The notes under the pieces are model-generated. The model saw only the letters and a list, made by a program, of their open reading frames with translations, did no database searches and was not told where the DNA came from. DNA of 64,000 nt. Source: Kiloniellaceae bacterium (GTDB taxonomy: Bacteria; Pseudomonadota; Alphaproteobacteria; Kiloniellales; Kiloniellaceae). Shown here one piece after another: positions 35,119 to 42,713 of this stretch; position 1 is the first letter of the stretch; every line of letters begins with the position of its first letter. Position numbers and translations under genes: made by a program. The DNA is taken from contig JAJFGK010000112.1 in the NCBI GenBank assembly GCA_021776195.1, positions 1 to 64,000 on the forward strand, in the 5' to 3' direction.

Positions 35119-36276
35119 TTAGCCCAATAGATACCCGATCACCGCATTGAGCCGCTGCAGTCCGGCCTCGCTGGCGCGCAGGCCGTCATCGTCGATCACC
35201 AGCAGGCCCTCCTTGCGGAGGGCCGCCAGCCGTTCGGCCTCGAAGAGGGCTTCGACGGTCTCTCCCAGGGCCGCCTCCAGATCGCGGCGGGACAGCCCTT
35301 CGGTCAGGCGCAGACCCATCATGACCGCCTCGTCGCGCCGTTGCCGGGCGGTCAAGAGCTCCCGCCCGCGGGTGGCGTGGCCCGCCTTCTCGACCGCCGC
35401 CAGCCAGGCTTCCGGCGCCCGGTGCTGGCGCGTCGCCACCTTGCCCTCGGCCAGGCTCAGCCGGCCGTGGGCGCCGGGCCCGACGCCGGCATAGTCGCCG
35501 CTGCGCCAGTAGGTCAGGTTGTGCCGGCTTTCCCGACCCGCCGCGGCGTGATTGGAGATCTCGTAGGCCGGCAGTCCGGCGGCGGCGAGCCGGGCGCGGG
35601 TTTCCTGGAACAGCGTCACCGCCGTCTCCTCCGCCAGCTCGACCAGCTCGCCGCGCCGGCGGGCGCCGTGAAAGGGCGTGTTCTCCTCGATCGTCAGTTG
35701 GTAGAGCGAGATGTGGTCCGGCCCCTCGGCCAGCGCCATCTCCAGCTCGCGCTTCCAACTGTCCCAGGTCTGACCGGGGCGGGCGTAGATCAGGTCGAAG
35801 GAGACCCGCGCGAAGTGGCGCCGGGCGATGGCCAGCGCGGCACGGGCCTCGGCGGCGGAATGGCGGCGGCCGAGAAAGGCCAGGGCCGTGTCGTCGAGGG
35901 ACTGGATGCCGAGCGACAGGCGGTTGACCCCGGCCTCGGCATAGGCGGCAAAGCGCGCGCCCTCGACCGAGGTCGGGTTGGCCTCCAGGGTCACCTCCAG
36001 GTCCGGCGCGGCGGCCCAGTGGGACCGGGCGGCGGCGATCAGGGCGGCCACGCTGTCCGGCGCCATCAGCGAGGGCGTGCCGCCGCCGAAGAAGATCGAG
36101 GTCAACTGCCGGCCCGGGGTCTCGGCCGCCCAGTGCGCCAATTCGGCCAGCAGCGCCCGGCGCCAGCGCCCCTGGTCCACTGCCGCGCGGACATGACTGT
36201 TGAAATCGCAATAGGGACACTTGGACAGGCAGAAGGGCCAATGGAGATAGAGCGCCAGGTCCCGACTCGCGGTCAT
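35119..36276 (-). CDS. hemW: Radical SAM haem chaperone HemW
   Basis: HemN-like radical SAM protein; HemW proteins bind haem and insert it into respiratory proteins instead of acting as coproporphyrinogen oxidase. The 385-residue protein has CLSKCPYC (CX3CX2C iron-sulfur site), FFGGGTPSL, LEANPTSV, GVNRLSLGIQSL and YARPGQTWDSW, plus a C-terminal HemN domain. The fourth Cys of true HemN (CxxCxC) is absent: the motif continues CDFNSH. ATG 36276 lies seven bases after the rdgB stop, with GAGG upstream; rdgB and hemW are probably one unit. Confidence 0.92.
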   Translation of the reverse strand: MTASRDLALYLHWPFCLSKCPYCDFNSHVRAAVDQGRWRRALLAELAHWAAETPGRQLTSIFFGGGTPSLMAPDSVAALIAAARSHWAAAPDLEVTLEANPTSVEGARFAAYAEAGVNRLSLGIQSLDDTALAFLGRRHSAAEARAALAIARRHFARVSFDLIYARPGQTWDSWKRELEMALAEGPDHISLYQLTIEENTPFHGARRRGELVELAEETAVTLFQETRARLAAAGLPAYEISNHAAAGRESRHNLTYWRSGDYAGVGPGAHGRLSLAEGKVATRQHRAPEAWLAAVEKAGHATRGRELLTARQRRDEAVMMGLRLTEGLSRRDLEAALGETVEALFEAERLAALRKEGLLVIDDDGLRASEAGLQRLNAVIGYLLG

Positions 36277-36283
36277 CTCGACC

Positions 36284-36898
36284 TCAGGCGCCCGGATCGA
36301 GCGCCGCCAGGAACAGCTTGATGGCGCGGGCGCGGTGGCTGAGCTCGTGCTTTTCCTCGGGCGCCATCTCGCCAAAGGTGCGGGTCTCGCCGTCGGGCTG
36401 GAACATCGGGTCGTAGCCGAAGCCGCCGTTGCCGCGCGGCGGCCAGACCAACTGGCCCTCGACCCGGCCTTCGTAGAAGCTCTCATGACCTTCTGGCGTG
36501 ACCAGACAGAGCATGGCGATGAAGACCGCGCGCCGATTGTCCTGCCCGGCAAGGCCGGCCTCGACCCGCTCCATGGCGGCGCGGAAGTTCTTCGCCGGCC
36601 CGGCCCAGCGCGCCGAACGAATGCCCGGCGCCCCGGCCAGAGCCTCGACCGCCAGCCCGGAGTCGTCCGACAGAGCCGTCAGCCCCGTGGCCTTGAGCGC
36701 GGCTTGCGCTTTGATCGCGGCATTGGCGGCGAAGGTATCGCCGTCCTCGACCGGCTCGGGCAGATCGAAGTCGGCCGCCGAGACCACCGCGATGCCGCGC
36801 GGCGCCAGAAGGTCGCGAATCTCCACCAGCTTGCCCGCGTTGTGGGTTGCGATCAAAAGGCGGCCATTGGTCTGAAGTTCGGCCAGTAGAGTGGTCAT
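36284..36898 (-). CDS. rdgB: dITP/XTP pyrophosphatase
   Basis: Hydrolyses non-canonical purine triphosphates (dITP, XTP), keeping them out of DNA. The 204-residue protein shows LLIATHNAGKLVEIRDLL, ALSDDSGLAVEAL, GIRSARWAG, GGFGYDPMFQP and ELSHRARAIKLFL, all family hallmarks. ATG 36898 chosen; GTG 36910 adds four residues. It sits directly upstream of hemW, a common order in alphaproteobacteria. Confidence 0.93.
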   Translation of the reverse strand: MTTLLAELQTNGRLLIATHNAGKLVEIRDLLAPRGIAVVSAADFDLPEPVEDGDTFAANAAIKAQAALKATGLTALSDDSGLAVEALAGAPGIRSARWAGPAKNFRAAMERVEAGLAGQDNRRAVFIAMLCLVTPEGHESFYEGRVEGQLVWPPRGNGGFGYDPMFQPDGETRTFGEMAPEEKHELSHRARAIKLFLAALDPGA

Positions 36899-37042
36899 GC
36901 GCGTCGTCACCCGGACATGCTTGGTGGTGCCGAGGGGATCGGCAGAGAGATCTTGTTCGAGTGACCCGGTGCCGCCATCCTGTCAAGCGCTTGTTGTGCC
37001 GCTGCACCAGGCGCGGACGATCACCGACGGGGGAGGGTCAAG

Positions 37043-37855
37043 ATGAGCGAAGCGACCAGGATCGGCGTGGTGGGCTGCGCCGGGCGCATGGGCCAGATGA
37101 ACCTGCGGGTGATCCAGGCGGACGAGCGGGCGGTCATCGCCGGCGGCACCGAACGCGCCGGCAGTCCGGCGTTGGGCCAGGATATCGGCGGCCTGATCGG
37201 CGGGCCCGAGTTGGGCCTCGCCGTCGGCGACGATCCCCGGGCGCTCTTTGCCGCCGCCGATGTCGTGGTCGATTTTACCACGCCCGAGACCTCGCTCGCG
37301 CACGCCGCGCTTGCCGCCGAGACCGGCACCGCCCTGATCATCGGCACGACCGGGCTCGACGGCGGACAGGAAGCCACCGTTGCCGAGGCCGCCAGCCGGG
37401 CGGCGATTTTCAGGGCCGCCAACATGAGCCTCGGTGTCACGCTTTTGCTGTCGCTGATCGAGCAGGCCGCCAGCGCGCTCGACCCAGCCTTCGACATCGA
37501 GGTCCTGGAGATGCATCACCATCACAAGGTCGATGCGCCTTCGGGCACCGCCCTGGCCCTCGGCCAGGCCGCGGCGGCGGGCCGCGGTGTCGCGCTGGAG
37601 GCCGTGGCGCAAAAGGTGCGCGACGGGATCACCGGCCCCAGGCGCAGCGGCGACATCGGTTTCGCCACGCTGCGCGGGGGCAATGTCGCCGGCGAGCACA
37701 CGGTGATCTTCGCCGGCGAGTCCGAGCGCATCGAGTTGACTCACAAGGCAGCCGACCGGGTGATCTTCGCCCGCGGCGCCCTGACCGCGGCGCTCTGGCT
37801 CGCCGGCAAGCCGGCCGGCCTCTACTCCATGAAAGACGTGCTCGGCCTGAGCTAA
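37043..37855 (+). CDS. dapB: 4-hydroxy-tetrahydrodipicolinate reductase
   Basis: NAD(P)H-dependent step in lysine and diaminopimelate synthesis. The 270-residue protein has the dinucleotide loop VVGCAGRMGQ, VVVDFTTPE, GTTGLDGGQ, NMSLGV, and the substrate motif MHHHHKVDAPSGTA. It fits with lysA in the first 5 kb. A good GGGAGG Shine-Dalgarno lies ten bases before ATG. It converges on the DUF2244 gene with a 4-base overlap. Confidence 0.95.
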   Translation: MSEATRIGVVGCAGRMGQMNLRVIQADERAVIAGGTERAGSPALGQDIGGLIGGPELGLAVGDDPRALFAAADVVVDFTTPETSLAHAALAAETGTALIIGTTGLDGGQEATVAEAASRAAIFRAANMSLGVTLLLSLIEQAASALDPAFDIEVLEMHHHHKVDAPSGTALALGQAAAAGRGVALEAVAQKVRDGITGPRRSGDIGFATLRGGNVAGEHTVIFAGESERIELTHKAADRVIFARGALTAALWLAGKPAGLYSMKDVLGLS

Positions 37856-38367
37856 CGAAGACCCGCGATCGCGGCGCGCAGGGTCGAGGCGATCTCCAGG
37901 CGCTCGCGCGCGGTCAGGAAGGCGCCGACCGCCAGACTGCGGCCGTGCGAGCGCAGCACGAGCTGGCTGTCGGGCCGCAGCGGCAGATCGAAAAGCACCT
38001 GGAGCCAGTGCGGCTGGAACTCCCACTGTTCCTGGCGGCCGGAGGGGTGGATGCGTTGAACCGTCAGCCTGTTCTCCGTCAAATGCAGCGATTCGGATAT
38101 TCGTCCGCGGCGATAGTTGACCTTGAAGGCGAGGTAGATCAGCAGCACGTCGAGCCCGAGAAATCCGACCACCGGCCAGGCACCGGCCAGGAAGAAGGCG
38201 AGACCCGCTGAAAAGCTGACCGTGCCGACCGCCACCATGAGGATGACGAAGCCGCGCGGCGAGAGGCTGCGTTGCGGCGTTAGGTGCAAATCAAGCAGGG
38301 CGGCGCCGGACTCGGCCAGGGTGGCCGTGGACCCCGTTCGAGCAGTCTTGTTGGTCGGCTCGCTCAT
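37852..38367 (-). CDS. DUF2244 membrane protein
   Basis: A 171-residue protein of the DUF2244 family. Two transmembrane helices, FVILMVAVGTVSFSAGLAFF and WPVVGFLGLDVLLIYLAF, form a hairpin at about residues 40-83; a cytosolic beta-rich part follows (SLHLTENRLTVQRIHPSG, WEFQPHWLQVLF). The function is unknown. In many alphaproteobacteria this gene lies next to nth; here a toxin-antitoxin pair separates them. Confidence 0.85.
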   Translation of the reverse strand: MSEPTNKTARTGSTATLAESGAALLDLHLTPQRSLSPRGFVILMVAVGTVSFSAGLAFFLAGAWPVVGFLGLDVLLIYLAFKVNYRRGRISESLHLTENRLTVQRIHPSGRQEQWEFQPHWLQVLFDLPLRPDSQLVLRSHGRSLAVGAFLTARERLEIASTLRAAIAGLR

Positions 38368-38404
38368 GATTTGAGATTATCGACGCTTGGGTAGGGGACA
38401 CAAG

Positions 38405-38441
38405 GATTGCCGGCAAAATTTCCGACTGTGTCTCGGCAATC
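38405..38441. repeat. 8-bp inverted repeat downstream of hicA
   Basis: GATTGCCG (38405-38412) and CGGCAATC (38434-38441) pair perfectly across a 21-base loop. It lies between the end of hicA and the start of the DUF2244 gene, and may be a weak terminator or the edge of the inserted cassette. Confidence 0.35.
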
Positions 38442-38474
38442 GCGAAGAAACCTGGTGGGAACGCAATCTCGCAA

Positions 38475-38768
38475 CTACCTGATCCAGCGGGTCAATTCAT
38501 CGATCAGGCGATTGACAATGGCCTCGATGACGGCGCTTTTGTTTCCTTCTGCCTGGGTTTTGAGTGCCTTGAGTATGCTGCGGAACACCCCGGGGGAAAG
38601 GTCCTTGCGCCCGGCGACCATGACGATCGTGGCAACGGTTACATTCTCATGAACGAGTTTGATCGACACATGAGATGTCCCAGGCTGACGGATTCGGAGC
38701 TCACAATCGTTCTCTCGCGCAAATCGATTGATAAGCCTTTCGAACTCTTTTGCCTTTGCACTCTTCAT
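38475..38768 (-). CDS. hicA: HicA-like mRNA interferase toxin
   Basis: A 97-residue protein that I assign to the HicA family by its pattern: a short helix (FERLINRFAREN), a strand with the expected catalytic His in QPGTSHVSIKL (His33), a second strand pair, and the family end KDLSPGVFRSILKAL. HicA toxins cleave mRNA through a double-stranded-RNA-binding-like fold. The protein has about 27 extra C-terminal residues (NKSAVIEAIVNRLIDELTRW) not usual for HicA. ATG 38768 has AAAGG eight bases upstream; ATG 38774 is close. The gene has lower GC than its neighbours, suggesting transfer. HicB is divergent, not downstream. Confidence 0.65.
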   Translation of the reverse strand: MKSAKAKEFERLINRFARENDCELRIRQPGTSHVSIKLVHENVTVATIVMVAGRKDLSPGVFRSILKALKTQAEGNKSAVIEAIVNRLIDELTRWIR

Positions 38769-38852
38769 GGCCATGCCTTTCACGCCATCGGGTGGTTGAG
38801 CTTCCCCTCCGAGCACCCGGCCAAAACGCTATCATGGAGAGTGTTTGAACAT

Positions 38853-38868
38853 CAACACAATAATGTGT
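38853..38868. promoter_or_regulatory. Candidate HicB operator, left copy
   Basis: CAACACAATAATGTGT. The core ACACA-N4-TGTGT is a palindrome, and the whole 16-mer is the exact reverse complement of the right copy at 38942-38957. Confidence 0.5.
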
Positions 38869-38941
38869 GGTCGCACTCAAAAGAGATGATTCGAACTGTG
38901 AGCGACCCAAAATTTGAAATATAATTTCTTTTCAGATTTTG

Positions 38942-38957
38942 ACACATTATTGTGTTG
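38942..38957. promoter_or_regulatory. Candidate HicB operator, right copy
   Basis: ACACATTATTGTGTTG, exact reverse complement of the left copy, 73 bases away. It overlaps a TTGACA box, a position where bound repressor would block RNA polymerase. Confidence 0.5.
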
Positions 38958-39088
38958 CGAAATGAGACCCGCACATGTTATCGGTCGCCCCTGCAAGCGC
39001 CCATGAAACGCCACTGCGGTGGCCGAGGAGAAGGGGGCCGTCACTCCTCTGGGCGATCTTATCGAACGACATCAAGGAGCCAAAGGAT

Positions 39089-39547
39089 ATGGATTACTCC
39101 TACGCTGTGCATCTCGAGCGAGATGAGGGCGAGATCGGACTCATTTTTCCTGATTTTCCCGAAATCGTTTCGTGGCACCGGGAAAGTGAGGTGGAGGAGC
39201 AGGACCTTCGAAGGCTTGCCAAGGACGCACTCCTTGTCGCGCTTCACGCGCGCGTCCTCGACAATGACGAGATCCCGGCGTCCACCAAAGTGACAGGCGC
39301 CGATTTTTTTGTCAGCGTTCCCGCCTTGGCCGTTTTAAAGTTGGCCCTCTACGAAGAGCTCAGGGCAGAGGGTCTCACCAAGCGCGATCTCGCGCGCCGC
39401 ATGGGAAAGACCGATACCATCGCGGTACGGCTTCTCGATCTCACCCACAATTCGGCCGTGCCTCAGCTCGAGGGAGCGATGTCTGCCCTCGGCCGGGAGT
39501 TCGTGATAAGCGCGAAGACCAAGCCCCTCGCCGACAATCATGTGTGA
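39089..39547 (+). CDS. hicB: HicB-like antitoxin with helix-turn-helix
   Basis: A 152-residue antitoxin resembling E. coli HicB: an N-terminal partial RNase H-like fold (YSYAVHLERDEGEIGLIFPD, PEIVSWHRESEVEEQD, then AKDALLVALHARVLDNDEIP) that would bind HicA, and a C-terminal helix-turn-helix (LTKRDLARRMGKTDTIAVRL, about 96-120) for operator binding. ATG 39089 follows AGGA by two bases and AAGGAG by nine. The toxin gene points the other way, unlike the usual hicAB operon. The gene is followed by nth after about 100 bases. Confidence 0.8.
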   Translation: MDYSYAVHLERDEGEIGLIFPDFPEIVSWHRESEVEEQDLRRLAKDALLVALHARVLDNDEIPASTKVTGADFFVSVPALAVLKLALYEELRAEGLTKRDLARRMGKTDTIAVRLLDLTHNSAVPQLEGAMSALGREFVISAKTKPLADNHV

Positions 39548-39649
39548 GAGCCCAGCCGCGGTCTCCTGGTGGATCGAACTCCCCGGCCATCGCCAATCCG
39601 ATCGTGGTTGCGCTTCCATCTATCCGGCGGCCGGGCTAGCTTACCAGGC

Positions 39650-40369
39650 ATGAAAAAAGCCGACATCGCGACCTTTTTCGATCGCCTGGCCGAGGCCATT
39701 CCGGCGCCCAAGGGCGAGTTGGACTATATCAACCCCTATACCCTGCTGGTCGCCGTCACGCTATCGGCCCAGGCGACCGACGTCTCGGTCAACAAGGCCA
39801 CGGGCCCGCTCTTCAAGGTCGCCGACACGCCGGAAAAGATGGTCGCCCTGGGCGAGGCGCGGCTGCGGGACTACATCAAGACTATCGGGCTTTACAATAC
39901 CAAGGCCAAGAACGTCATCGCCCTGTCGCGCATCCTGATCCAGCAGTACGGCTCGGTCGTACCAGACGACCGCGAACTGCTGGAGACCCTGCCCGGCGTC
40001 GGCCGCAAGACCGCCAGCGTGGTGGTCAATATCGCCTTCGGGCAACCGACCATCGCCGTCGACACCCACATCTTCCGGGTCGGCAACCGCACCGGGCTGG
40101 CGCCCGGCAAGACGCCGCTGGCCGTGGAACAGGGCCTGGAAAGGGTCGTGCCCGAGGCCCGCAAGCTGCACGCCCACCACTGGCTGATTCTGCACGGGCG
40201 CTATGTCTGCAAGGCCCGCAAGCCGGACTGCCCGGCCTGTGTGGTGCACGACCTCTGCGCCTTCAAGGGCAAGACCACCCTTGAGGGACCGGCGCCGGTA
40301 AAGGCGAAAAAAGCACCGAGAAAAGCGGCGAAGAAGCGCGCGCAAGTGGCCACCAAACGCGCCGGTTAG
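39650..40369 (+). CDS. nth: Endonuclease III
   Basis: DNA glycosylase/AP lyase for oxidised pyrimidines. The 239-residue protein has the helix-hairpin-helix LPGVGRKTASVV with the catalytic Lys, VDTHIFRV with the catalytic Asp, and the iron-sulfur cluster CX6CX2CX5C (CKARKPDCPACVVHDLC). A Lys/Ala-rich tail (KAKKAPRKAAKKR) extends beyond the usual 210-215 residues. ATG 39650 gives MKKADIATFF; longer frames are unsupported. It converges on the BamE-like lipoprotein gene. Confidence 0.94.
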   Translation: MKKADIATFFDRLAEAIPAPKGELDYINPYTLLVAVTLSAQATDVSVNKATGPLFKVADTPEKMVALGEARLRDYIKTIGLYNTKAKNVIALSRILIQQYGSVVPDDRELLETLPGVGRKTASVVVNIAFGQPTIAVDTHIFRVGNRTGLAPGKTPLAVEQGLERVVPEARKLHAHHWLILHGRYVCKARKPDCPACVVHDLCAFKGKTTLEGPAPVKAKKAPRKAAKKRAQVATKRAG

Positions 40370-40380
40370 CAGCCGCGCCT

Positions 40381-40947
40381 TCAGCCGATCGGCTTGGCGG
40401 CGCGCGTCTCCAGCAGACCGCGCAGGCAGGGACGGGCCTCGATCGGCTGCGCCGTCAGATCGCGGGCCTCCAGGTAGACCACCGCCCGCGAGCCGTTGTC
40501 GGGATAGAGGAAGAGGTCGAAGACGCAGCCCTCGCCACGGTACTGCCAGACCTCCGCGGGGTCTTCGAGGCGGACCAGGACCGGCCGGCCCAGGCGGCCT
40601 TCCAGGCTTTCCCGGTCGAGCCCCATCAGCGCATCGGGGTCGTCGTCGACCGTCACCTCGGCGCGCGCGGCCTTGGGGAGCGCGGCCTCGGGCCCCGGCG
40701 GCAGCGCCGCGGTGGCGGGACGCTCCCCGGACGCATCCAAATCGGCCTCTGGCGTCGCTTTCGGCTTTTCGGCTTCGGGATCACTTTGGCTGACCGCGGC
40801 TGGCGGCTCGGCCGGTTTGATCTTGACCTCGAGCCGGCGATTTTCGCAGGCCGGCAAGAGCAGCAGGCTCAAGGCCAGTCCCAGCCAAAGGCCCGATGAA
40901 ACCCAGCGGCCCGAAGGGTAAAGGTCAGCCTCGTGCTTCACCGGCAT
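40381..40947 (-). CDS. Lipoprotein with BamE-like C-terminal domain
   Basis: A 188-residue predicted lipoprotein: signal segment GLWLGLALSLLLLPAC with lipobox LPAC at about residues 20-34, an Ala/Pro/Glu-rich linker, then a small domain (LMGLDRESLEGRLGRPVLVR; EVWQYRGEGCVFDLFLYPD) that looks like the BamE/SmpA fold, where LGxP and WxY precede the strand. Its role is unknown; envelope location is likely. ATG 40947 overlaps the end of bactofilin by 23 bases, suggesting cotranscription. Confidence 0.75.
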   Translation of the reverse strand: MPVKHEADLYPSGRWVSSGLWLGLALSLLLLPACENRRLEVKIKPAEPPAAVSQSDPEAEKPKATPEADLDASGERPATAALPPGPEAALPKAARAEVTVDDDPDALMGLDRESLEGRLGRPVLVRLEDPAEVWQYRGEGCVFDLFLYPDNGSRAVVYLEARDLTAQPIEARPCLRGLLETRAAKPIG

Positions 40948-41686
40948 CGGCCTCGCCTGGCACTTCGGGGGTATCGACCATCCCCTTGATTCCACGCGGG
41001 CGCTTGGCCGTTGCGGGTTTTCGGTCGGCTTCGGCCTTGGCGGTCGCTGCCGCCTCCGGCGCCGGGATCTCGGCATCGGCGGGTTGGGCCGCCTTTCCTG
41101 CTGAGCCCTTGTTCTTGCCTTTGACCGCCTTCGCCGGCGCTGCCACCCGGGGGAGATCCTCGTCCGCGCCCAGCACGTCGACCGCGCCGATCAAGCGGCC
41201 GCCACGCTCGGTTTCCAGTTCGTTGTAGCGCAGCTTGCCCCGCACCAGTCCCGAGCCGCGCAACAGCAACCGGCCCTTGACGGTCAGTTCGCCCTCGAAG
41301 GTGCCGCTGATGTCGCAATCGGTCACCCTGGCATTGCCGACGAACAGACCCGACGACGAGATCTCCAGGAAAGTGGCGTCCGTGAGGTCGGCTTCCACCT
41401 TGCCCTCGACGACCAGCTTCTCGCAGGCCTTGATTTCCCCGGAAAGGCTGATCTCCCGTCCGACCACCAGTTTGCGGCCTTCGTTCTCTGTCGCCTGGGG
41501 CGAAGGCGGGGTGGGAATGCTGGCCGAAGGGCGGCGCGAGACGCCGGGCGTCATGATGCCGCTGCCACGGTGACCCGGCAGGGGCGAGGCCGGATAGGTC
41601 TCGCGCGCCGGCCGGTGTTCCTGTGCGGGTTCGGCCTGGGGCCGTTCCTTGGGCACGCCGCTTGCACCTTTCTTCTTGCCGAACAT
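40925..41686 (-). CDS. Bactofilin family cytoskeletal protein
   Basis: Bactofilins polymerise without nucleotide into filaments that help cell shape, stalk or polar functions. The 253-residue protein has a Pro-rich N-terminus, a central DUF583 beta-helix (about 80-175: GREISLSGEIKACEKLVVEG, SGLFVGNARVTDCDISG, LLLRGSGLVRGKLRYNELE, GRLIGAVDV) and an Ala/Lys-rich C-terminal tail. MFGKKK at the N-terminus is a possible membrane-targeting sequence. ATG 41686 has GAAGGG eight bases upstream. Confidence 0.9.
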   Translation of the reverse strand: MFGKKKGASGVPKERPQAEPAQEHRPARETYPASPLPGHRGSGIMTPGVSRRPSASIPTPPSPQATENEGRKLVVGREISLSGEIKACEKLVVEGKVEADLTDATFLEISSSGLFVGNARVTDCDISGTFEGELTVKGRLLLRGSGLVRGKLRYNELETERGGRLIGAVDVLGADEDLPRVAAPAKAVKGKNKGSAGKAAQPADAEIPAPEAAATAKAEADRKPATAKRPRGIKGMVDTPEVPGEADAGEARG

Positions 41687-41733
41687 GTGTGCCATCCCTT
41701 CGTTGCCCAAGGCGGCGGCCTCTCGATCCCGGC

Positions 41734-42453
41734 TCAAACGCCCGCGCGGCGGCGCAGATCCTCGAACATGTGGAGCAGAAAGGCCGTCGCAACGATCGGC
41801 GTGACCAGATTGATGATCGGCAGGGTGAGCAAGAAGGCGATCACAGCACCCGACAGGATCACCCGGCCACCGAAACGTTTGCGCAGCGCCTTGGCCGCAC
41901 CGGCTTCGAGCCGGCGCTGGGCGACCAACTCGAAGTACTCTCGCCCGTAAAGATAGCCGTTCAGGAGATAAAAGAGAACGAGATTAAGCGGGGGCAGGAA
42001 GATGAGCAGGAGGTAGAACGGTAAAGCCAGCAAATTCAAGATGATAGTCGCCGCCAGCAGGCCAAGGGCACTGGTCACGGTCTCTTTCCAGTCCGGGGCC
42101 CGGGCCGGCGGTTGGCCGGGATAGTGACGATCCTCGACCGCCCGGGCGATGTCCTCGAGGAAGAGGGACATGGCGACCAGCATGATCGAGGGGAAAATGA
42201 AGAAGCTCGCCAAGACCACCGAGGCGATGAGGCCGGCGGAGGTGAGCCAAATCAGGGGACCCTTCAGCCAGTCCCAGATATCGGCCTCGGCAAGCCAGGC
42301 GCCCAACCAGTCGGAGAGCAGCGAAAGCCCCAGCCAGGCCACCAGGGAGACGACGACAAAGACCACCAGGGTGATCAGGAAAGAGCGCCCGAAAACCCGC
42401 CTGAAGGTCGGATCGAAGGACTGCCCAACGGCTTTTCCGAGTGCGGCGAACAT
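41734..42453 (-). CDS. EI24 (CysZ-like) domain membrane protein
   Basis: A 239-residue protein with four or more transmembrane helices: FLITLVVFVVVSLVAWLGL, LIASVVLASFFIFPSIMLVA, LGLLAATIILNLLALPFYLL and VILSGAVIAFLLTLPIINLV. NGYLYGREYFELVAQRRL is the conserved EI24/CysZ stretch. CysZ moves sulfate in E. coli; the same role is not shown here, as no sulfate genes are near. It ends 47 bases before bactofilin and diverges from the PfkB gene. Confidence 0.85.
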   Translation of the reverse strand: MFAALGKAVGQSFDPTFRRVFGRSFLITLVVFVVVSLVAWLGLSLLSDWLGAWLAEADIWDWLKGPLIWLTSAGLIASVVLASFFIFPSIMLVAMSLFLEDIARAVEDRHYPGQPPARAPDWKETVTSALGLLAATIILNLLALPFYLLLIFLPPLNLVLFYLLNGYLYGREYFELVAQRRLEAGAAKALRKRFGGRVILSGAVIAFLLTLPIINLVTPIVATAFLLHMFEDLRRRAGV

Positions 42454-42563
42454 GGCGTCGATTTCTAGTGAGCCGGGCCGGGCGGCGCAAGACCTAAGGA
42501 CCCAGGGGGCGCCAGGCGCTGGACCGGGCGGCGTCTCGGGCTGGCCCGGACCGTCCCCTGACC

Positions 42564-42618
42564 TGGCCCTGAACTGGCCCTGAACTGGCCCTGAACCGGC
42601 CCTGAACCGGCCCTGAAC
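42564..42618 (+). repeat. 11-bp tandem repeat
   Basis: Five complete copies and one partial copy of TGGCCCTGAAC or CGGCCCTGAAC. The unit length of 11 bases is about one DNA turn. It lies in the gap between the EI24 and PfkB genes, about 100 bases before the PfkB start. It is not a multiple of three and no gene covers it. Confidence 0.85.
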
Positions 42619-42713
42619 CGGCCGGGCGCCCGACCAATGACCGCTTGACGCGCTGTAGGCCCCCTGCTAGGCGAGCCCCCAGCCGGGCAATAGGACATCT
42701 CCAGGAGACCAGA

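Larger units (their letters stand above)
38769..39088. promoter_or_regulatory. AT-rich divergent hicA/hicB control region
   Basis: A 320-base gap with no plausible gene. It is AT-rich around 38850-38960 and holds the two palindromic sites described separately. TATAAT occurs at 38920-38925, and TTGACA at 38939-38944 overlaps the right-hand palindrome. These could be parts of promoters under autoregulation by HicB. Confidence 0.5.

Noticed and set aside
38649..38924. 91-codon plus-strand frame across hicA and its upstream gap
   Set aside because: Antisense to the HicA pattern and without a Shine-Dalgarno; no family resemblance.
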